DNA from: Trueperaceae bacterium
GTDB taxonomy: Bacteria > Deinococcota > Deinococci > Deinococcales > Trueperaceae
Reading direction: 5' to 3'
Assembly: GCA_007122815.1 (NCBI GenBank)
Contig: SKSV01000432.1
Location: 1 to 8,524, forward strand
Length of the DNA: 8,524 nucleotides
A model generated the notes under the pieces. That model saw only the letters and a list, made by a program, of their open reading frames with translations, made no database searches and had not been told where the DNA came from. Positions 1 through 5,481 of the stretch are shown here, piece after piece; the stretch's first letter is position 1, and each line of letters opens with the position of its first letter. A program made the position numbers and the translations under genes.

Positions 1-3000
1 CACCTACTCATCGCACGGCACCGAGCCGATACCGACCCCGACGCGTTCCGGTCCGTGCTGAGCCGACTGGCGAGCGTGCACGGCGCCGCCGGTGAGGAGG
101 CGCTGTTGGCCTTCGTGCGCCGCTACCCGACACGGCAGGTTGCAGACGGTAGCAAGGCACCCAGCGAGCAACTCGAGGAAGAGGTCGAGGGCGTCGCCGG
201 ACGCGAGGTCGTGCTAGAGGAGTTCCTCACCTGTTGGCTCGCGAACGTCAACCCCGCGCTGGCGGGCGCCAAGCCTCTGGTCGACGACACGCCGCTGCGC
301 TCGCACAGCGCTTACGAGGCCGTGATCGGCCTCATGCGCGAGACGCTCGCGGAGCGTCCGGGTCCGCCGGGGGCGAAGGGCTCGCTGTTCGATGAGCTGC
401 TCGCCCCGCTCACCGCCGCTCCGCACGACCTGCGGGCCCAGCTTCGCATCGTGCACGAGCGTTGGGGCGAGTCTCTCGGAGAGCGCTTCTCCGAGTTGGT
501 GGGCCACCTGCTCGGTGCCATCGACGCGCTAGAGGAGGTACATCGGGCGCGAGGCGGCGAGGGTCCTCCGGCTGGTCCGTCGCCCGATCACGCGCGCAGG
601 TTGCGTGCCGGTACCGACGAGCTCGAAGAGCGCTTCAGCCCGGACGCCGGCTGGATGCCGCGGGTGGTGCTCGTTGCCAAGAACACCTACGTGTGGCTCG
701 ATCAGCTAGCGCGCGCTTACGGACGCGAGGTGCGTGGGCTCGACCAGATTCCGGAAGAGGCGCTCGCGGACCTGGCCAACAAGGGCGTCACCGGGCTCTG
801 GCTGATCGGTCTCTGGGAGCGTTCACCCGCTTCGCGCACCATCAAGAAGTTGCGCGGCCAACCCGACGCGGTTGCCTCCGCTTACGCGCTCTACGACTAC
901 GTGATCGCCGAAGACCTTGGCGGCGAGGCGGCCTACGAGAGCCTGCGAGACGCCGCCGGGCGCCACGGTATCCGGCTCGCGTCGGACATGGTGCCGAACC
1001 ATGTAGGCATCGACGGCCGTTGGTTGCTCGAGCACCCGCATTGGTTCCTGCAGCTCGACCACCCGCCCTATCCGGGCTACAGCTTCGAGGGAGCCGAACT
1101 CTCGAGCGACCCGCGGGTGAGCATCAAGATCGAAGACCGCTACTACGACGGTAGCGACGCGGCGGTGGTGTTCAGGCGGCGCGACACCGCCAGCGGTGAG
1201 ACGCGCTTCGTCTACCACGGCAACGACGGAACCGCGATGCCCTGGAACGACACTGCCCAGCTCGACTACCTCAAGGCCGAGGTGCGCGAGGCGGTGATCA
1301 GGACGATCTTGGCTGTCGCGAGGCGCTTCCCCATAATCCGCTTCGATGCCGCCATGACGCTGGCGCGCAGGCACGTGAGGCGCCTGTGGTACCCCGAACC
1401 CGGGCGCGGTGGAGCCATACCCTCGCGCGGTCGTTACGGGGCCATGAGCGACGAGGAGTTCGACGCCGCCATGCCGGTGGAGTTCTGGCGCGAGGTCGTG
1501 GATCGGGTGGCGGTGGAGGCGCCCGATACGCTGCTCCTGGCCGAGGCCTTCTGGATGATGGAGGGGTACTTCGTCCGTAACCTCGGCATGCACCGCGTCT
1601 ACAACAGCGCCTTCATGCACATGACGAAGAACGAGGACGGGAGCGGTTACCGGGGTCTCATGAAGGAGATGCTCGAGTTCGACCCTCAGGTGCTCAAGCG
1701 TTTCGTGAACTTCATGAACAACCCCGACGAGGAGTCGGCGCGTGTCCAGTTCGGCGACGGCGACAAGTACTTCGCGGTGGCGACGCTCCTGGCGACGCTG
1801 CCGGGACTGCCGATGCTCGGGCACGGCCAGTTCGAGGGATACCGTGAGAAGTACGGCATGGAGTTCAGCCGCCCGCGCATGGACGAACACCCCGACGAGG
1901 GGCTTCTGGCTCGCCACGACCGCGAGCTGGTTCCGCTCCTGCACCGCCGCGCTCAGTTCGCCGAGGTGGAGCGCTTCCGCCTGTACGACGTCGAGGGCCA
2001 GGAGGGCGAGGTGCTGGAGGACGTCTACGCCTACAGCAACGAGGCCGCCGGCAGCGCGAGCCTGGTGCTCGTGAACCTCCGGTACGCGGACGCGTCGGGA
2101 GTCCTGCGCAGCAGCGCGCCGTTCAAGCCGGCTGCCGACGCTGAACTGCGCCACGAGTCCTTCGCGTCCGCATTGGGTCTGGCGGGCGGGCGCGACCGCT
2201 ACCTCGTGATGCACGAGCACGTCTCGGGGCTGACCTACCTGCAACGCAGCGAGCGGGTCCTGCACGACGGTCTCTGGGTGCGCCTGGACGGCTACGGGCG
2301 GCAGGTCTTCCTGGACATCCATGAGAGGGTCGACCAGGACGGACGTTTGGGACGGCTGTTCGAGCGCCTCGCGGGCAAGGGTACCCGCTCCCTCGAAGAC
2401 TCGCTCGAGGAGCTGCAGCTCGAGGGCGCGCACGAGGCTTTCATCTCTCTGCTGGCTGCGCAGCCCGACGACGTCGAGGAGTTGCGCGGGGCCTGGTCGA
2501 GCTTCGTGAGCGCAGGACCGGTCACCGCCGGCGCCCCCCTCGAGCCGCTACCCGAGGGTTCCATGTCGCGTCTGGAGATGAGCGTAGGAACGGTCCCCGC
2601 GCGCCTGGCCTGGGGCGTCCACGTGGTCTCTCACGCGGCTTGGCCCAGCGAAGCGTGGGAGGGCTTGAAGCTGGGGCGTGCGGCGAGCCGTTGGCTCCAG
2701 GCGAGCCAACGCGTCGAGGTCGGAGCCGAGCTTGGGGGAGTGTCGCTGCGCGCCTACCTAGAGCTGGCCGAGAGCTGGGTTCGCGAGGGCGTCGCGCCCG
2801 CCCCGTTGGAGTGGCTACAGGCGATCCTGCGCGCTCCTGGGGCGTACGAGGCGCTTGGGGTGAACGAGCACCAGGGCGTGCGCTGGTTCCGGCGCGAGCC
2901 CGCGCTGATGCTGGCCGACGTCGCCTTGGCGCTGCTGCGCCTGCAGCGGCGGGGAGGTTCGGCGGCCGCCGCTGCGGCGGCTTGGCGCGCTCAGGTGGAG

Positions 3001-3279
3001 CGCGTCGTCGAGGCCAGCGAGTACCGAATCGACGCTATCGAGTGGCCCAGCCCAGAAGTGCTTCGTTGGGCAGGCTCGGCCGCCTCGATCGGCGCCTCGG
3101 AGCGTAGCGCGGCGTCCGGGAAGCGCGCTGCTAAGGAGAAGCAGCCCAAGCGAGTGAAGACCGCCAAGAAGGGCAAGAAGACCAAGGAGGGCACGGAGGC
3201 CAAGAAGGCCGGTGAGGCCAAGCAGGCCAAGAAGGGCACGGATGGCACGAAGGCCACGAAGGCCAAGAAGGCCAAGTAG
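1..3279 (+). CDS. Large GH13 (alpha-amylase superfamily) protein with helical N-terminus and Lys-rich tail, 5' partial
   Basis: The frame is open from base 1 with no stop, so the gene starts upstream; the GTG at 55 is an internal codon rather than a convincing start. The visible 1092 residues comprise a helical, charged N-terminal region (to about base 640), a GH13 barrel (about 650-1970), a beta-rich region resembling domain C (about 1980-2330), a helical C-terminal region and a basic tail. GH13 motifs are present. Region I is DMVPNH (985-1002). Region II is IRFDAA with nucleophile Asp at 1345-1347. Region III is LLLAEAF with acid/base Glu at 1543-1545. Region IV is FMNNPDE with the third catalytic Asp at 1726-1728. 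The His that normally precedes that Asp is Pro, a change I also recall in GlgE-type maltosyltransferases. All three catalytic acids remain, so an active alpha-glucan hydrolase or transglycosylase is likely, but substrate and reaction are unknown. I recall similar long proteins annotated only as alpha-amylase family. There is no signal peptide in the visible part. The neighbouring genes do not suggest a pathway. Confidence 0.88.
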   Translation, partial: HLLIARHRADTDPDAFRSVLSRLASVHGAAGEEALLAFVRRYPTRQVADGSKAPSEQLEEEVEGVAGREVVLEEFLTCWLANVNPALAGAKPLVDDTPLRSHSAYEAVIGLMRETLAERPGPPGAKGSLFDELLAPLTAAPHDLRAQLRIVHERWGESLGERFSELVGHLLGAIDALEEVHRARGGEGPPAGPSPDHARRLRAGTDELEERFSPDAGWMPRVVLVAKNTYVWLDQLARAYGREVRGLDQIPEEALADLANKGVTGLWLIGLWERSPASRTIKKLRGQPDAVASAYALYDYVIAEDLGGEAAYESLRDAAGRHGIRLASDMVPNHVGIDGRWLLEHPHWFLQLDHPPYPGYSFEGAELSSDPRVSIKIEDRYYDGSDAAVVFRRRDTASGETRFVYHGNDGTAMPWNDTAQLDYLKAEVREAVIRTILAVARRFPIIRFDAAMTLARRHVRRLWYPEPGRGGAIPSRGRYGAMSDEEFDAAMPVEFWREVVDRVAVEAPDTLLLAEAFWMMEGYFVRNLGMHRVYNSAFMHMTKNEDGSGYRGLMKEMLEFDPQVLKRFVNFMNNPDEESARVQFGDGDKYFAVATLLATLPGLPMLGHGQFEGYREKYGMEFSRPRMDEHPDEGLLARHDRELVPLLHRRAQFAEVERFRLYDVEGQEGEVLEDVYAYSNEAAGSASLVLVNLRYADASGVLRSSAPFKPAADAELRHESFASALGLAGGRDRYLVMHEHVSGLTYLQRSERVLHDGLWVRLDGYGRQVFLDIHERVDQDGRLGRLFERLAGKGTRSLEDSLEELQLEGAHEAFISLLAAQPDDVEELRGAWSSFVSAGPVTAGAPLEPLPEGSMSRLEMSVGTVPARLAWGVHVVSHAAWPSEAWEGLKLGRAASRWLQASQRVEVGAELGGVSLRAYLELAESWVREGVAPAPLEWLQAILRAPGAYEALGVNEHQGVRWFRREPALMLADVALALLRLQRRGGSAAAAAAAWRAQVERVVEASEYRIDAIEWPSPEVLRWAGSAASIGASERSAASGKRAAKEKQPKRVKTAKKGKKTKEGTEAKKAGEAKQAKKGTDGTKATKAKKAK
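3115..3276 (+). repeat. Low-complexity Lys/Ala-rich tail-coding segment
   Basis: The last 54 codons of the GH13 gene encode about 20 Lys and 2 Arg against 5 acidic residues, with Ala, Gly and Thr filling most of the rest, in a loose pattern of Ala-Lys-Lys and Lys-Gly units. The DNA shows imperfect reiterations of GCCAAGAAG and GGCCAAG. The composition resembles histone H1 or bacterial H1-like tails and is probably disordered. A role in binding nucleic acid, anionic polymer or cell envelope is possible but is only inference. A shorter Ala run lies upstream near 2968-2985. Confidence 0.8.
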
Positions 3280-3284
3280 CGCTG

Positions 3285-3794
3285 CTAAGAACGAGGTCCG
3301 CCCCGCGAGGCGGCGCGCTCGCCGACCCGATGAGCGCTCCAATGCGTGAGGGCCAACGCCAGGGCATCGCTCTCGTGATGGCTCCCGGGAGCTCGCGACA
3401 TGCCCAGCAGCGCGCGCACCATGAACGCCACCTGTGCCTTGTCGGCGCGGCCCGTGCCCACCAGAGCCTGCTTCACCTGCAAGGGGCCGTAGCTGTGCAC
3501 GGCTAGCCCAGCGCGATGCGCTGCTAGGTGGACTACACCCAGAGCCTGCCCGACCTTCGTAGCGGCGTCGCGCTGGCGATGGAAGAACTGGCCTTCCACC
3601 ACCAGCGCGTCAGCTTCACAGCGCATCACGGCCTCGAGCAAGGCGTCGTAGAGCTGCGCCAGGCGGGCACCGTCCGGGTCACGGCTGCGGGTGCGCACCA
3701 ACTGGCTCTCCAACAGCCTAACGTCGTTGCCTGAGGCCTCGATGGCGCCGAGGCCGAGGTTAGCGAGACCGGGATCGACGCCGACGATGCGCAC
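3285..3794 (-). CDS. ruvC: Holliday junction resolvase RuvC
   Basis: RuvC is the dimeric endonuclease that cuts four-way junctions bound to the RuvAB branch-migration motor, completing recombinational repair in the cytoplasm. The GTG at 3794 gives a 169-residue protein, normal for the family, beginning MRIVGVDPGL so that the first catalytic Asp is residue 7, as in E. coli. A second GTG one codon upstream (3797) is also possible. The remaining active-site residues are Glu67 (in VVEGQFF), His140 and Asp143 (in HHESDALALALTH). The His at the third position replaces the Asp of E. coli RuvC and matches the arrangement known for Thermus thermophilus RuvC. The gene starts 10 bases after the glnA stop, so it is probably co-transcribed with and translationally coupled to glnA. 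The Shine-Dalgarno signal is weak. ruvA and ruvB are not adjacent. The stop lies 5 bases from the stop of the convergent GH13 gene. Confidence 0.93.
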   Translation of the reverse strand: MRIVGVDPGLANLGLGAIEASGNDVRLLESQLVRTRSRDPDGARLAQLYDALLEAVMRCEADALVVEGQFFHRQRDAATKVGQALGVVHLAAHRAGLAVHSYGPLQVKQALVGTGRADKAQVAFMVRALLGMSRAPGSHHESDALALALTHWSAHRVGERAASRGGPRS

Positions 3795-3804
3795 CACTCG
3801 TACT

Positions 3805-5145
3805 CTAGTACTCAGCCAAGTACTGGTCGAGTTCCCACTCGTGCACCGAGATGCGGTAGGCCTCGAACTCCTTGGACTTCGCGTCCAGGTAGTGCTCGAA
3901 GACGTGGCTGCCCATGGCCTCGCGCACCACACGGTCCTTGTTGAGCGCCACGAGCGCTTCGCGGAGGGTGGGCGGCAGCTCCTTGATCTTGTGCTTGCGG
4001 CGGTCCCGGACGCTCATCTGGTAGATGTTGCGTGCGATGGCGGGCGGGGGCACGAGGTTGCGTTCGATGCCGTCGATGCCCGCTGCCATGATCGCGGCCA
4101 GCGCGAGGTAGGGGTTGCACGAAGGGTCGGGCATGCGCAGTTCGCAGCGTGTCCCGATCCCGCGGCGGGCCGGGATGCGGATCATGGCGCTGCGGTTGCT
4201 GACCGACCAAGCGATGTTCGTTGGGGCCTCGTAACCGGGCGTCAGCCGCTTGTAGCTGTTGACGAGCGGGTTCGTGAGCGCCACGATGCCCTGGGCGTGC
4301 TCCAAGAGCCCTGCGATCCAGTTCTTGGCGGTGTGCGAGAGCTGGTGCTCGGCCTTGGGCTCGAAGAAGGCGTTCTCGCCCTTGCGGAAGAGCGACAGGT
4401 GGGTGTGCATGCCCGAGCCGTTGATGCCCGCCACCGGTTTGGGCATGAAGGTCGCGTGGAGCCCGTGCAGAGAGGCGATCCGCTTGACCACCATGCGGAA
4501 CGTGGCGATGTTGTCTGCAGTCGTCATCGCGTCGGTGTACTTGAAGTCGATCTCGTGCTGACCAGGCGCTACCTCGTGGTGCGCCGCCTCGATCTCGAAC
4601 CCCATCTCGACGAGCGCGTTGACCATGTCGCGGCGCGCTTCCTCGCCACGGTCCACCGGCGCCAGGTCGAAGTAGCCGGCGGCGTCGTTGGTGATCGTGG
4701 TGGGGGCGCCGGTGGCGTCTCGGGCGAAGAGGAAGAACTCGGGTTCGGGTCCGGCGTACATGTCGTCGAAGCCGAGCGAGCGCAGGCGCTCGATCTGGCG
4801 CTTGAGCACGAAACGCGGGTCGCCCTCGAAGGAGCTTCCGTCGGGGTGCGTGATGTCGCAGATGAGGCGGGCCACCTTGCCGCGGGCGTCGCCCTCGATG
4901 ATGGAAGGGAAGACGAGGAAGGAGCCGTAGTCGGGCTTCAGGAGCATGTCGGACTCCTCGATGCGGGCGAAGCCTTGCACCGAGGAGCCATCGAACATGA
5001 TCTCGCCGTCTAGCGCCTTCTCGAACTGAGAAGTGGGGACTTCGACGTTCTTGTTCTGTCCCATGATGTCGCTGAACTGCAGGCGCAGGAAGCGCACGTT
5101 CTGCCGTTCTAGTTCACTGCGGACGTCCTCGCGAGTGAGGGGCAT
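3805..5145 (-). CDS. glnA: Glutamine synthetase, type I (GSI-alpha)
   Basis: This cytoplasmic dodecameric enzyme makes glutamine from glutamate, ammonium and ATP and is the main entry point for ammonium. The ATG at 5145 gives 446 residues, typical of GSI-alpha, and has GGAGGA just upstream. The beta-grasp domain spans about residues 1-105 and the catalytic domain follows. Visible signatures are FDGSSVQGFARIEESD (49-66), GPEPEFFLF with metal-binding Glu134 and Glu136, EVAPGQHEID with Glu191 and Glu198, NGSGMHTH (242-249), the flap Glu306 in GYEAP, NRSA (317-320) and TRCELR with Glu335. Arg61 corresponds to Bacillus Arg62, which is linked to feedback inhibition in GSI-alpha enzymes. The adenylylation-site loop of GSI-beta (NLYDLPPEE type) is absent, so control is expected by feedback inhibition and transcription rather than by GlnE. 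A promoter with a dyad over its -10 lies upstream. ruvC follows on the same strand. Confidence 0.97.
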   Translation of the reverse strand: MPLTREDVRSELERQNVRFLRLQFSDIMGQNKNVEVPTSQFEKALDGEIMFDGSSVQGFARIEESDMLLKPDYGSFLVFPSIIEGDARGKVARLICDITHPDGSSFEGDPRFVLKRQIERLRSLGFDDMYAGPEPEFFLFARDATGAPTTITNDAAGYFDLAPVDRGEEARRDMVNALVEMGFEIEAAHHEVAPGQHEIDFKYTDAMTTADNIATFRMVVKRIASLHGLHATFMPKPVAGINGSGMHTHLSLFRKGENAFFEPKAEHQLSHTAKNWIAGLLEHAQGIVALTNPLVNSYKRLTPGYEAPTNIAWSVSNRSAMIRIPARRGIGTRCELRMPDPSCNPYLALAAIMAAGIDGIERNLVPPPAIARNIYQMSVRDRRKHKIKELPPTLREALVALNKDRVVREAMGSHVFEHYLDAKSKEFEAYRISVHEWELDQYLAEY

Positions 5146-5148
5146 GAG

Positions 5149-5154
5149 TCCTCC
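5149..5154 (-). promoter_or_regulatory. Ribosome binding site of glnA
   Basis: On the minus strand GGAGGA is followed by CTC and then the ATG at 5145. The match to the anti-Shine-Dalgarno sequence is strong, though the spacing is short. It fixes the start of glnA even though the reading frame stays open for more than 100 codons upstream. Confidence 0.8.
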
Positions 5155-5232
5155 GGTCGGGGCACGCGCGATTCGCCGAGCGTGCGACAGTGTGAGGCCA
5201 AACGTGCTAGTCGGTATGCACATCAGGCCGCC

Positions 5233-5253
5233 TCTGCGATCATTACTCGCAGA
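5233..5253. repeat. Perfect 7-7-7 inverted repeat over the glnA -10 (candidate operator)
   Basis: TCTGCGA (5233-5239) and TCGCAGA (5247-5253) are exact reverse complements separated by 7 bases. The spacer holds most of the proposed -10 box of the glnA promoter. A dimeric regulator bound here would block RNA polymerase. It does not match the GlnR/TnrA pattern (TGTNA-N7-TNACA) or the NtcA pattern (GTA-N8-TAC). The regulator is unknown. Confidence 0.6.
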
Positions 5254-5267
5254 TTCGGTCATGTCAA
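5239..5267 (-). promoter_or_regulatory. Putative sigma70-type promoter of glnA-ruvC
   Basis: On the minus strand a perfect -35 box TTGACA (5267-5262) is followed after 17 bases by AATGAT (5244-5239), a 4-of-6 match to the -10 consensus. TAATGA, one base closer, is an alternative. Transcription would start near 5232, giving a leader of roughly 85 bases. The assignment is by pattern only. Confidence 0.6.
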
Positions 5268-5268
5268 A

Positions 5269-5294
5269 TGGCACGATGTCACTTCTTGGTGCCA
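5269..5294. repeat. 6-bp-arm inverted repeat upstream of the glnA -35
   Basis: TGGCAC (5269-5274) and GTGCCA (5289-5294) are exact reverse complements with a 14-base spacer. They lie immediately upstream of the glnA -35 on the minus strand. A direct repeat ATGTCA (5261-5266 and 5276-5281, 15 bases start to start) interleaves with it. The position suits an activator or second regulator site, but the arms are short enough that chance is possible. Confidence 0.35.
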
Positions 5295-5329
5295 CGCCGT
5301 TGCGGAGACGCGCGAGCGATGACTGGCGC

Positions 5330-5345
5330 GCGGCCATCCGGCCGC
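5330..5345. repeat. Short GC-rich hairpin between the divergent promoters
   Basis: GCGGCC (5330-5335) and GGCCGC (5340-5345) pair around a 4-base loop. No T-run follows on either strand. It sits between the glnA promoter and the binding-protein promoter and could be a protein site or merely a result of the GC-rich composition. Confidence 0.3.
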
Positions 5346-5385
5346 TGCGTGGTGATCTTTGGATAGTGCTGCTACGCGACGGAAA

Positions 5386-5414
5386 TTGACACGTCAGGGG
5401 GGCACGGCTAAGGT
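5386..5414 (+). promoter_or_regulatory. Putative promoter of the amino acid binding protein gene
   Basis: A perfect TTGACA (5386-5391) is followed after exactly 17 bases by TAAGGT (5409-5414), which keeps the conserved TA and final T of a -10 box. The expected start near 5421 gives a leader of about 60 bases, which includes a small GC-rich stem (GGCGG 5432-5436 with CCGCC 5446-5450). The -35 overlaps the imperfect dyad TGAC-AC-GTCA (5387-5396). Confidence 0.6.
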
Positions 5415-5471
5415 GATGAGCGTCCGCGACAGGCGGGCGCGCCGTCCGCCCCCAGCGGAACCAACGGCCAC

Positions 5472-5477
5472 GGAGGA
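5472..5477 (+). promoter_or_regulatory. Ribosome binding site of the binding protein gene
   Basis: GGAGGA followed by TCGT and then the ATG at 5482. This strong site selects the 430-residue product. The same frame is open further upstream, but that extension lacks such a site and would place charged sequence before the signal peptide. Confidence 0.8.
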
Positions 5478-5481
5478 TCGT

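Larger units (their letters stand above)
5146..5481. other. Divergent intergenic control region between glnA and the binding protein gene
   Basis: The 336 bases hold no supportable gene. Frames that cross them are upstream extensions of the two flanking genes without Shine-Dalgarno sites. It contains one promoter per direction, about 118 bases apart between the -35 boxes, three dyads and the two ribosome binding sites. I see no riboswitch fold or attenuator with a T-run. Confidence 0.7.

Noticed and set aside
823..2433. Long minus-strand open frame of 536 codons opposite the GH13 gene
   Set aside because: It lies wholly within a strongly supported gene. Its translation is rich in Val, Glu, His and Arg without domain motifs, as expected from antisense reading of high-GC codons.
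3115..3276. CRISPR-like or tandem repeat array
   Set aside because: The reiterated units are short, imperfect, in frame and continuous with the GH13 coding sequence, with no spacers of constant length.
2815..3342. Minus-strand frame with a Leu-rich repeat-like segment opposite the Lys-rich tail
   Set aside because: The Leu/Gly periodicity is simply the reverse complement of the Lys/Ala codon repeats. It also crosses the 3' end of ruvC.
3691..5013. Plus-strand open frame of 440 codons opposite glnA and the start of ruvC
   Set aside because: glnA motifs are complete on the other strand, and this frame shows no recognisable family or ribosome binding site. It is an antisense shadow.
5240..5294. 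GlnR/TnrA or NtcA box upstream of glnA
   Set aside because: TGTCA half sites exist, but the TGTNA-N7-TNACA spacing and the GTA-N8-TAC pattern are not met, so no named regulator is assigned.
5359..5481. N-terminal extension of the binding protein to a start at 5359
   Set aside because: It would put an Arg-rich stretch before the signal peptide and span the promoter. The ATG at 5482 has GGAGGA and gives a normal signal peptide.
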